A stretch of DNA of 64,000 bases from assembly GCF_914767665.1 (NCBI RefSeq), contig NC_059506.1, positions 23,289,825-23,353,824 of the forward strand, written 5' to 3'. A model generated the notes under the pieces. That model did no database searches and was not told where the DNA came from. It saw only the letters and a list, made by a program, of their open reading frames with translations. This document shows, piece by piece, positions 21,236 to 31,556 of the stretch. Made by a program: the position numbers and the translations under genes. The stretch comes from Harmonia axyridis. Taxonomy: Eukaryota; Arthropoda; Insecta; Coleoptera; Coccinellidae. How positions within the stretch are numbered: position 1 is the first letter of the stretch; the number at the start of each line of letters is the position of its first letter.

Positions 21236-23484
21236 AAAGTTTCTTAGTCTTCAGAGGGGACATCGAATGCTGACATCAATGTGACCTTGGCGAGAGGATA
21301 TTGCATAATATACATTTTTCTTTGCGGAATCTCATTCTTCTGAAAAACTAGGAACATTTTGTTTCCTTCATTTATGCAATGAAATGAACCGTTGTGGAGA
21401 TGAGTGTATCCATGAGTAGATATTTATTAAATTTGATTTTTCTCTTCAGCGTTGATTTAATGACTTTCCTATGATATTTTATTCCCTCAATATCATTTAA
21501 TTATTTTAATATTTAACCCTTTTCATCTTCGACATTCTTCTCCATTCCATTCCAAAACGTTTTGCCCTTTCATAATGTTTTACTGATCACGTTTCACAAC
21601 CTTACAACAGAATGCTTCAGATGTATATTTCAGGAGTATTCTGACTTTTCCTAAACTTAATCTGTTGGCCAATCCTCCGGGTAGCAGACACTGTTTTTAG
21701 ATGTTTCCGGATCCATATTCCATGCGAATTCTCATAAATAATAATGATCCACTTTGAAAGTGGATCTACCAGCCCACTTGTTTCTCTATACCTGTTTTTC
21801 CTACTGTAAAACAGCAATAACGCTGAGAGTAAGAAAATTATTTCAAAAATTTCACTTTATAACTTTCAATGTTTCAATTTTTTTATGAAGGAATTAATTG
21901 TATTTCACTTATTGAAGTATAAACATTTTTGATTTATTTTTATAGTTCTTAGGTTAAAGGACACATTTTTAAATTTCTTTCTGTAATAAAGGCATACGTT
22001 TACTTTTTCCACCTTATTTCGGCAATAAACAAAATTTTTACGTTAAATTATGCTCTTTCTTTTACCTTTTTTATTTTATCGCGAAAACAATGATAAGACT
22101 CATTCTGCCTATGACGTAACGATTAAGTACTTAACCTTTCCATCACCTTTCCTTGTGTATTTTGTATCTATGCTGAACGAACAAATTAATCAATATCACT
22201 ATACTCCAAATAAACAGCGGACAACAATGTAGTAATGCAAAAATCAATCGAAACGCCAACAGTTATACAATAACAAAACTTCAAAATGACACGAAGAGGG
22301 TTATATAATAGACATAGAATAGAATTTTACATTACGAATACCTAAAAAGTTAAAAGCATCGTCATTCGATCTAATAGGTGTTTCAGTTTATTTTATTGAA
22401 AATCATTAAGTCAATCTTTAAATTGAAACAGAGTAATGTTTTCCTCTCAACATATGTCGTTCTTTGAGACCATTAGTTCTTGGATTTTTCAATATTATCA
22501 TCTAGCCATCGTTCGATATGAAATATGTCCTGGTACCTAGTTGTGAATTTTGAAACCAAACAAGAAGGCAGCAAATATTTTACACAAGTTTATTTTCATC
22601 ATATTATCGAGACCAATATTTAGAATATGTTTAACTTTGATGTAATTTATATCTGGAGTGTTGTGAATATTTATTCATTGAGGATAAAAAGTAAATATCA
22701 TTAATTATGAAACAATATTTGTGAAATTTCACTCGTAATTACCTACTCAACCGTATCGACATCGTGCAATAATTCAAACTATAGCTTACCCATTATGTTT
22801 GGAATACGTCATTTTTGATTGGTTCATATAAAACTTTTTCCATATTAAATCGATTGTACTACATCTCATCCTGCAGCGAAATGTGCTGCAGAGTCATTTG
22901 AATTTCAATAATTTTCAACTGATATCAAAGTCCAATATTCGCTTTGATTTTATAACAATGTGGAATTAATTGAGATAGAAAGATAAATAATGAAATATGG
23001 GAAATTTCGATTCTATATGTTTTATCGAAATTATATAAGTTAACTGAATTCAACGTTTCAACATCGATTGAATTTTTTCAGTGATAATAACAGAAACATT
23101 AATATTTTGTCACTTATTTTACGTTATTTAATTATCCTTATAAAAATTAAATGAATTCACCCATGTTTGTACAAACTTCATATATGAGAAGTAGATGAAT
23201 TTTTCGTTTTCTTCGTTTTTTGAATTGCACAGTAGGTATTTTGGTTGCAATTCATACTTCACAAAATGTTTATGTTTTTGTTATTATAAAAAAAATACCA
23301 ATTATGTGCTATCGTAGTAGTCCAAATAGAATGACTCGCAATTTTCACTGACAATATACAAGGGGTGCTATTTGAAAATGAAAAGTGAGGGATAGCTACC
23401 ACAGGGCTGTCAAATGTACGAAACTTTTTGATACATCATTAGGAAGGTACTTATATGTTATACAAAGCAATATTTTTATTTTTT
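21236..23484. other. Long AT-rich stretch, no recognised gene
   Basis: About 2.2 kb with only short chance ORFs (for example 21617-21817 minus and 22050-22232 plus). I see no domain, TIR pair or tandem repeat. Confidence 0.5.
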
Positions 23485-24515
23485 ATTATCTTGTCGAATA
23501 AGCTATACGCATACGATGCTCGTCAAATTATGGAACAAATTCATTTTCTCAGAAGAAAAATATTTGGCAACAAAATCCTGAAACAGGTGTATTTTTGTTT
23601 CACTTTTACAAAATTTTTATGCATTTTTGAAAGATTTTTGTTGTGCCCGGTGGCATCCCCATCCACCCTCTAAATTTGTTGAATAGGGAAAGTGGGTCAT
23701 GTGGTCCTTTTTTAGCAAGCTTTTTGTATCTTCTTCACAGGCATGCAGAAATTTTCCAGAAATTTTTTTTTGTTGGAAAATCAGTTAGTTCAAACAGGTT
23801 TTTAGTATGTGCACTTTGTCATGGCTCATTTACTTTGAGACGATGGTACCTGATGAAATTTGTCACCGAATGAAAGTCGACCATTACAGTTTTGTTCATG
23901 CACAACTTCAACCTGTACGAACCCTTTAATGAAGAAAAAAATGAAGTGACATTGGAAATTTATTTCGGCATTGAAGTACCACCCGGAGAATCATTGTGCA
24001 TTCAACTTCAGTAGAAACTTAATAATAACATTCCTACTTAAGATCATAACTGAAGCGCAGTGTTTCACACATTCTAATTTTTACGTGAGGGGATTGAAAG
24101 TTGTGTATGAACAAAACTTTAATGGTCGACTCTCATTCGGTGACAAATTTCACCAGGTACCATCGTCCCAAAGTAAATGAGCCATGACAATGTGCACATA
24201 CTGAAAACCTGTTTGAACTAACTAATTTTCCAAAAAAAAATTTTTTCATGAAAATTTCTGCACGCCTGTAAAAAAGATACAGAGACTTGCCAAAAAAGTA
24301 ACACATGACCCACTTTCCCTATTCAAAAAATTTAGAGGGTTGATGGGAATGGCACAGGGTGAAACAAAAATCCTTCAAAAATGCATAAAAATTTGGTAAA
24401 AGTTAAACACAAGTGACCTGTTTCAGGATTTTGTTGCCAAATATTTTTCTCCTGAGGAAATGAATTTATTTCATAATTTTGACGCGCACTGTATGATAAC
24501 TTGGGACACCCGATA
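23485..24515. repeat. Fold-back element FB3 with about 400-bp arms
   Basis: The left arm (about 23505-23912) reappears inverted at about 24085-24490. Matching words include ATATTTGGCAACAAAATCCT, AGGGAAAGTGGGTCATGTG, TGTGCAC, ATGGCTCATTTACTTTG and ATTTGTCACCGAATG. The central loop is about 170 bp. The right edge ends TTGGGACACCCG before ATA; the left edge is degraded. No transposase is encoded, and the apparent ORFs within the arms are incidental. Confidence 0.85.
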
Positions 24516-25054
24516 AAATAACAATATTTTCGTCAAGGCAAATTAGTGTTCGTACATATTATGCAAAATTCATTTCCTTCAAATCTTCAAAGTGTTAAAC
24601 TGACTAGAAAGTACATCCCAACAATTTCCTCTTGAATTTCGAGATAATCTTGACACGTAGTGCTTCCACTAGGGGGGTCCTTAAGATTCATCTCAGCGCT
24701 TTCAACGATGCGATGTGTATAAGAGGATGAAAGTGCCTCGAAATATTAATTAGTTTTTCGACACGATCGGTTACATTCAGTTATGTCAACTTCTCCCTGA
24801 TGGGAAATGTTTTGGCAAGTTTGAGGAGCTCCTTTTTAATCATTATGGAAGATTGAAGATATGTGTCTGCAGTGAAGTGATGAATCGATTTAATAGAAAT
24901 TTCAGTTTCAGATGGATCTTCGGATCTAACTACACTTCTCCAATAAATCGAGTCACCACTAAAAACCAGGCAAAAGTTTAAGATACATTTTCATCAAAAT
25001 TACCTGTCCGATTAAGAAGTCATGTTACTTAATAGATAAATACTTAACTTAACA
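24516..25054. other. Intergenic, no recognised gene
   Basis: I see no recognisable gene or repeat here. Confidence 0.5.
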
Positions 25055-25170
25055 TTGAGAAACAACTACATGACTTGAACTTGAGCTGATTTCAAGTCAA
25101 ACTCAAGCTACTTGGCTTGAGCTTGAGTAAAGTAGCTTGAATATCAAGCCACGTGAATCCCTATTTACAA
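25055..25170. repeat. CTTGA-rich dispersed repeat, copy 3 (inverted)
   Basis: Repeated TTGAGCTTGAG and CAAGTCAAACTCAAG words end in TGAATATCAAGCCACGTGAA then TCCCTA. This is the inverse of the edge seen at 2368. Confidence 0.5.
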
Positions 25171-25649
25171 ATACCGGCTGTCACAATTATAGCTTATTTT
25201 TTCATGAAATTCAAATGTTCTGTAGAGTGTAGCAGTTACATTATCAAGTTGGAATTAAACTTACACTTTAGCCTTATCGTTCGTTAACATTTACTTCTTT
25301 TATTCAGTGTGATATTTTTGCAAATTATTTTATTGAAGAATATACAACTGAAAGGCAGGTATACATAAGAGGTTTTAAAACCACATGTAATGCAATTTGC
25401 GTCATATATAGGGCAACGATTTTAGTTGATGCTGACAGGCCTCTCACCTCGAGTTGTGAGGAATTATCTAGAGGAAGTCAGTATCGTTATAGTATATCCA
25501 CCAAAGTCACTGGAGGAAGCCAGAATATTTTGATTTTACAAGGGTTGTCCAAGTTTCCAGAAATTTCTTTGAGGCCAGTTGATTTATTGCCTTACGATAC
25601 CTTCAAATAAACCCCGGTATTTAGCAGATCGCGGCCTACACTCCAAAGG

Positions 25650-26141
25650 GACATCTATGGCCAAGCGTTTTTATGCACTAGTTCAAGTGACTTTGGATAT
25701 ACTATACCAGGATCTGTGATGTAGACAAATGTACCTAGAATAAAGAGTTTCAGGTGAAGGAGCTAACCGAAAGATAAATCCTCTGGCGGAATCTTTCTGG
25801 TTTTGATCACTCCAAAAAGTTTCTTCGAAACTTTGACTCTACAAGATCCAAGAAGTATCTGAATCTTACTAAGAATATGCTACCTCCTCACTCGATTCCT
25901 CACAGGGAATTGCCGCCTTAGTAAACACCTCATGAGAATGGGTCTAACAGAAAACGACGAGTGCAGATTCTGTGGGAAGGAGGAAGAAACTCCGGATTAC
26001 CTGGTGACAGCCCTCGCCTTGCCTTGCCATCGCTAGCCAACGCAAAACCTGCCTTGGACACGAAGTAAGGAATTAGCCTCCTTGAAGCCATCCCAGATAT
26101 TGGAGTTCATCAGAACTCTGGAACTGGAAGGCGAGTTATAG
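25650..26141 (+). pseudogene. LINE C-terminal fragment (Jockey/R1-like)
   Basis: The clear part is LLTRFLTGNCRLSKHLMRMG, followed by ENDECRFCGKEEETPDYLV, then a degraded end with a stop at 26139. This matches the 'LTGHxxLxxHLxxMG...CRxCxxxEET' cysteine motif at the C-terminus of many LINE ORF2 proteins. The third zinc-binding position is lost. Sequence left of 25880 is too decayed to read. No RT core is present. Confidence 0.7.
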
Positions 26142-26303
26142 ATCACGTTATGGAGAGAATAGCTCTGATGGCGGGCACAATAGACCATTAGGACGCAGTG
26201 AAGCGAAACCTCCTTAATTGAATCTTAAATCTATCGTTACCAGGATATGGCCAGCTCAGAGCCAGGATTCAAATCCCATAGAGAAACTCTGCCAATATAC
26301 CTA

Positions 26304-26972
26304 CACTCGCCGGCGAAAAAACTTGGCGAACTAAAATTTTGCTGAACCTCGTTGTCCAAGAACTTTTCATCGATTTCAATTGTTTTTACGCCAAACTGAA
26401 GATAAATTCTTTGGTATCAAAACAAAATTCAGAACAGTTTTCCGAAAATGTTGATAGCTTTTTATACAGTGTGAAAAAAACATGTATTTGTAGTCCAATT
26501 GCTTAACACCCTGTGAAACAGTTCGGGAAATTTGTGGAGTTTACGCTCAGTTTATTACAAAGAGCATCCTTATCCTTGAAACATTAAAAATTAAATTTTT
26601 TTCCTAAAACAATTCCAGGCTTTCATTTGAATACGTGTATCTTCAGAATAAATCAAGATATTACGGTGAAATAAAGACTGAAAAATGACGAAAAAGATGA
26701 TCTTTATGAAAAACTGAGCGTAAACTCTACAAATTTCCCGAACTGCTCCACAGGGTTTTAAGAAATTGGACTACAAATACATGTTTTTTTTCGCTCTGTA
26801 TAGATAAATTATCAACATTTTCAGAGAACTTTTCAAGAGTTTGTTTCAATACCTAAGAATTTATCTTCAATTTGGCGTAGAAATAATTGAAACCAATGAA
26901 AAATTACGAAAGTTCTTGATCAACGAACTCATAACAAAATTTTAGGTGGCCGATTTTTTTACCCGGTGAGTG
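26304..26972. repeat. Fold-back element FB4 with TA flanks
   Basis: CACTCGCCGGCGAAAAAACT at left pairs with the inverse of TTTTTTACCCGGTGAGTG at right. The arms continue through CAAGAACTTTTC, TACGCCAAACTGAAGATAAA and ACATGTATTTGTAGTCCAAT, with a loop at about 26590-26680. TA dinucleotides lie at 26302-26303 and 26973-26974. The element has no coding. Confidence 0.85.
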
Positions 26973-26979
26973 TAGTTTT

Positions 26980-27116
26980 TGAATTATTCTGAGATTCCTA
27001 CTGTCAATTCTTTTATTTCCCAATAGCTCAATCAATTTGTCATGCTTTACTCTATCGAATGCCCTTTTAATAAAAACGGCAGAAACATCTTTGTTCAAGA
27101 CGCGTTGGTCGCTGCA
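26980..27116 (-). pseudogene. LINE reverse transcriptase fragment
   Basis: The minus strand reads DVSAVFIKRAFDRVKHDKLI and ELLGNKRIDSRNLRIIQKL, the RT motif normally 'vFiDyxKAFDrVxH'. The catalytic Asp after the phenylalanine is replaced. The fragment ends exactly where FB4 begins. Its expected continuation left of 26302 cannot be read clearly. Confidence 0.65.
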
Positions 27117-27219
27117 TTTCTGTTTTAATGAAGATAGAGCAGAAAGCGCGACTTGAGTTCCCTATACATTTCCAATTTTATTTGAATATTTCATCGGAAA
27201 TAGAAATTGCAGAAATCTA

Positions 27220-28120
27220 CACTATGTCCGTAAAGTATAGAACAAATTCATTTTCAGCTGAACAGACCATTCTAAGAAATAATCCAGAAACACGTCGATT
27301 TTTTATTTTAATTTACCGTATTTTAAAATAATAATCTAATATTTATACAGGGTGAATTACTTTCGAGTAATGACGTCACCATCATTTTTTTTTCAATGGA
27401 ACACCCCCATTTAGTCTCAATTTTCCGATTACTCTAGCTGAGCTGATTCCAAAAATGTATCACATGTTGATTCCAATTGGACAAAAATACAATAGTTTTG
27501 AGTGTGCTCATAAAGTAACTTGTAACATTCTATATTAGTTAAATTAATAATATTATCAAAAATACTTATTGTCTAGCGGCAATAAACAAATAATGACATT
27601 TCACAAAAAACTAGACGACTGTTTTTTTTAAATTGATGAGAAATAAATTCTTTCATATTCTGTCTGTTAGACCACAAGTACCAAACATGTTTGGAAACAG
27701 CTCATTTTTATTAATTTAAAAATGTAACAAACTACAGGGTGTTACATTCAAACCAATTGCCGCTAGACAATAAGTATTTTTGATAATATTGTTAATTTAA
27801 CTAATAAAGAATGTTACGCGTTACATTATGAGCACACAAAACTTTTATATTTTGTCCACCCTGTACCAATTGGAATCAACATGTAATACATTTTTGGAAT
27901 CAGCTCAGCTAGAGTAATCGGAAAATTGAGACAAAATGGGGGTGTTCCATTAAAAAAAAATGACGGTGACGTCAATACTCGAAAGTAATTCACCCTGTAT
28001 ATTAGTTTATTATTTTAAAATACGGTAAATTGCAATAAAAATCGACGTGTTTCAGTATGATTTCTTAAAATGGTCTGTTAGGATAAAAATGAATTTGTTT
28101 CATACTTTAAGGACACAGTG
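27220..28120. repeat. Fold-back element FB5 with about 360-bp arms and TA flanks
   Basis: CACTATGTCCGTAAAGTAT at left pairs with the inverse of ATACTTTAAGGACACAGTG at right. TA lies at 27218-27219 and 28121-28122. The arms also share ACAGGGTGAATTACTTTCGA, AGCTGAGCTGATTCCAAAAA and AATACTTATTGTCTAGCGGC. The loop is about 180 bp (27580-27760). TA target use and TIR style fit a Tc1/mariner-mobilised non-autonomous element. Confidence 0.88.
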
Positions 28121-28122
28121 TA

Positions 28123-28700
28123 TATTCATCTCACACAATAAAGTCAGAAGAGTTCGGAGTGATGCTCTGAAATAATAAAGTAAACACGATCTTAAATTTC
28201 TTTGAAGTAAAAGGAACTTCTTTTATGAGCAGAGCATGTCATAAACTTGAAACATCAGGCCGAACCAACTGAGTCGATAAACAGAAATGGAGAGTCAAGG
28301 TAGGAGGTAAATATATCAATCAAAATAAGCTTCGAAGGCAGTGAACTTTTTGTCTTCATCAGTGTCATTCGCACCGTATTTACTTCAGTCGATCACTCTA
28401 CATTTCTTTTTGGAGCAGGAAGATTAGATTATTCGAAAGATGAAAAGAACGGACATCGGAAGATTGATGTTCGATCCCTTTTTCTCTCCTGAAGTGTAGG
28501 TGGAGCATATGCTGTCATTAATGATCCTGGATATTTATACAGGATGTTAACTTAAATGTTATACCACCGGCCAGTTCAATTTTCTTCTTTTTAGTCCATC
28601 TGTGCTTTTTCAGTATTTTTTTCTATATCATCGTCGATTTCAATCTCATACTGATCTGACTTTGAGAAGAATTAGAAAAATTGCATCAGTATCGATGGCG
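28123..28700. other. Intergenic, no recognised gene
   Basis: I see no recognisable gene here. It leads into an old LINE remnant. Confidence 0.4.
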
Positions 28701-28719
28701 AACGAATTATATTCCAGAA

Positions 28720-30340
28720 AATTATATAGAGTTTGGTTCTCATGATTGATCAAGACTTGAGATTCACGGATCATATAAATAAAAAATTACAAAGTGCATA
28801 TATTAGTCTGAAATTAACTTATCAAAAGAGGAATGTTTTGTCGTGTCCACTTAAATCTATGCTACTTGATTCGTTGGTATTATCACAGCCACATTATCAC
28901 GTGTCCAAAGGTTGCACATTTCGTGTTAAAGACTAATTTTTCGTGTGAGAAAATTCGATGATTAAATGGATAGCTGAACATGAGAGAGCGCAGATATTTG
29001 CACACAATCTGTTTTTTTCGGGAGATTCATAAAACTAAGATTCCACTTTATAGTAAAATATCCATCAGATCTGAAGTTCACGATATCAGTGTACAGTGCA
29101 TCCCATTTTGGGTGAGACTGCCAGGTTTCTCGCTTGTTATTTGAGATAGAGCCTTGCGGTTTTCACGTTACTGTCCTACTTTTTTGTGAAACTCAAGTTG
29201 GTCTAATCAGATTTTACATAATTGTTTCCATTCAAGAGATACAGGGCGATTCAAGAAATTGATACTTTTCGGACCCTTCTTTATCTCCGAAGTTATTAGA
29301 AATAATGCTGAAGTAAAAACTACATCTAAATCAGAATTCTGCGTAGGATCCAGTGGCGTACTCAATTTTTTTTTCGGGGTTTGGTTTTGAAGATTCAACA
29401 CAAACTTATATTTTTTTAAATGGAACACCCTGTATATTATTACTTCGTTGGATTCGTAATTTTTTTCCTTCAAAATGATGTATGATACTATGTAGGTAGG
29501 ATGTTCAGAAATAGAAAAAAAACACTAAAACATCAAATAATGATGGTTTTTTTGTTAATGGGCAATGGATTTCCCATATAAAAAAAGAATCAATAATAAT
29601 AATAATAATTCATTGCGATGACAGCAAGATCAGATTAGTTTTTTCTTCTCAATGCTTGCTTGATAAAACAATGCTGCCAAATGCATAGTAGCCATAATAA
29701 CAACAAGAATGTTTGTATCATCAATGACCTACTACTTTTTAAAAATCAAAAGTAATAATCCTCTTATTGAAACTTGAGAAATTCATGACCCATTAACAAA
29801 AAAACCATCATTATTTGATGTTTAAGTGTTTTTTTATATTTCTGAACGTCCTACCTACATAGTATCATACATCATTTTCAAGGAAAAAAAATTACGAATC
29901 CAACGAAGTAATAATATATAGGGTGTTCCATTAAAAAAAATATAGGTTTGTGTTGAATCTTCAAAACCATACCCCGAAAAAAAAATTCGAGTACGCCACT
30001 GGATTCTATGCAGAATTCTGATTCAGACGTAGTTTCTACCTCAGCATTATTTCTAATAACTTCAGAGATAAAGGAGGGGTCCGAAAAGTATCAATTTCCA
30101 AAATCACCCTGTATCTTTTGAACGGAAACAGTTATGCAAAATCTGATTAGACCAACTTGAGTTTCACAAAAAAATTAGAACAGGAACGTGAAAACCGCAA
30201 GGCTCTATGACAAGCGAGAAACCTGGCTGTCTCACCCAAAATGAGATGCACTACTGTACGGTCAAGAGGTAGACTATTAATGCCGAAACATTCCCTGCGG
30301 CTGTTCGAGCGCTCCTTCTCATATCAGATTATAAGTTGAA
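28720..30340 (+). pseudogene. Old LINE C-terminal remnant split by fold-back FB6
   Basis: 28733-28890 reads LMIDQDLRFTDHINKKLQSA and MLLDSLVLSQPHY. 28960-29093 reads LNMRER, IPLYSKISIRSEVHDIS. After the 1.16-kb FB6 insert the frame resumes at 30259 as RSRGRLLMPKHSLRLFERSF SYQI, stop near 30337. These segments align in order with VWIDQELRFTDHVTACLQKA, NIRFRGTLTPP and FFKRSFSYNI of the downstream full-length LINE. It is therefore a related, older, 5'-truncated copy lying head to tail with it. Confidence 0.85.
29094..30256. repeat. Fold-back element FB6, about 475-bp arms, inserted in LINE coding sequence
   Basis: CAGTGCATCCCATTTTGGGT and the inverse of CAAAATGAGATGCACTACTG form the ends, flanked by TA at 29092-29093 and 30257-30258. 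The arms match over nearly 475 bp around a loop at about 29570-29790. An AACACCCTGTATAT word and ATCCAGTGGCGTACTC occur inside, the latter shared with the fold-back elements at 41.9 and 49.5 kb. Removing the element plus one TA restores the LINE reading frame on either side. Confidence 0.92.
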
Positions 30341-30497
30341 TTGTATCAATTGTATAGGTATAAGATGTTTATTTTAATGTATATTCGCTTAGCATCTGCC
30401 GATGTGTGAGTAGCTTGTGCAGTTGGCTCCGTATACAATAAATTAATTTGACTGTTCACAATTTTTCAACAATTCACTTATTACTACTGTAATCAAA

Positions 30498-31211
30498 ATG
30501 TCGACTAGGGCGGCAAAAACACAGAAAAATGATGCCATGGATCTCAATTCGCGCGTTGAAAAAATGGAGGGTGTCTTACAGACAGGATTGTCTGAACTAA
30601 GGAAGCAGATTTCCAAGATTGTTAATAGTTCTAATTCTGAACGTGATGATGCTTCCACCCCTGAAGCAATAAATGAAGTTATAATGAAGATGAATAACTT
30701 TGAAGACACCATCAGGAACAGTCTAAAGACGCTTAAGGATGATATTGATAATATAAGAACACGAATGGATAGTGAGAGTCAAGAACACTTCAATAGCCAG
30801 TTGATTTTCCATGGAATTAAGGAGTCCAAAGATGAAAATATAAACGAGATGATTTGTGAGATTGTTAATGTAAAGGTCCTAAAAAATAAAAATGAAAAGA
30901 TAACCGTGAATGATATACACATTTGTTATCGTCTTGGAAAAAAAAGGGAACAACATGGGAAACCCAGGTCTGTGTGCGTTCAATTCGTTCACCGATGGAA
31001 ACGCGACATTGTTTACCACAACAAACGATGTCTCAAGGGTTCGAGTGTTGTTATTGGTGAAAAGTTGACTTCCAGTAGGTTAACTTTATACAAAAAAGTG
31101 CGTGAAAAGTTCAGTGGTAATTCCTGCTGGACATCTAGAGGAAATATTTTTGTCATCGTTGAAAACTCAATTAAAAGAATCAAATCAGAAACAGATTTGA
31201 ACAGTATGTAA
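30498..31211 (+). CDS. LINE ORF1 protein (coiled coil plus L1-type RRM-like)
   Basis: 237 aa from MSTRAAKTQKNDAMDLNSRV. Residues about 15-95 are rich in heptad-like Leu/Ile/Val with charged residues (VEKMEGVLQTGLSELRKQIS and NNFEDTIRNSLKTLKDDIDN), consistent with a coiled coil. Residues about 100-170 (LIFHGIKESKDENINEMICE, then DIHICYRLGKK) fit the RNA-binding region of L1-like ORF1 proteins, and a basic C-terminal domain follows. Such proteins bind the element's own RNA in the cytoplasm. The frame is intact. The start was chosen as the first ATG, in context TCAAAATGT. Confidence 0.8.
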   Translation: MSTRAAKTQKNDAMDLNSRVEKMEGVLQTGLSELRKQISKIVNSSNSERDDASTPEAINEVIMKMNNFEDTIRNSLKTLKDDIDNIRTRMDSESQEHFNSQLIFHGIKESKDENINEMICEIVNVKVLKNKNEKITVNDIHICYRLGKKREQHGKPRSVCVQFVHRWKRDIVYHNKRCLKGSSVVIGEKLTSSRLTLYKKVREKFSGNSCWTSRGNIFVIVENSIKRIKSETDLNSM

Positions 31212-31556
31212 GTTCAATAACAAATTAACTATTATTGTTGTAGTTCGGAGTTTTATGCCATAGCTGTTAGACTCTTGCTCTACTTCATATCAAAATTTTT
31301 TTTTTTTTTTCTATTTTCAATATCCTCAATTACATTTATTGTTTTCTCTTTCATAAATCGTTATCTTTCTACAAGCCCTTATATCACCCATTGTTCGAAA
31401 GTATTTGTTTGATCAACCTTTATATCTTTTTATTTATAATAGTGTGTACTTTTATAATACATACTTCAATTAATTTATTGTTGATTATGTAAACATTACT
31501 CCAATGTCTGTTCATCATTCATTCCCTTCAATTTAATAACGATAAAATAGATTAAA

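Noticed and set aside
23455..24180. Three short ORFs in FB3 as candidate genes
   Set aside because: They lie in inverted arms and the loop of a palindrome and show no domain.
31261..31556. Separate gene or internal promoter between LINE ORF1 and ORF2
   Set aside because: It is an AT-rich spacer with T-runs and no open frame, normal for a two-ORF LINE.
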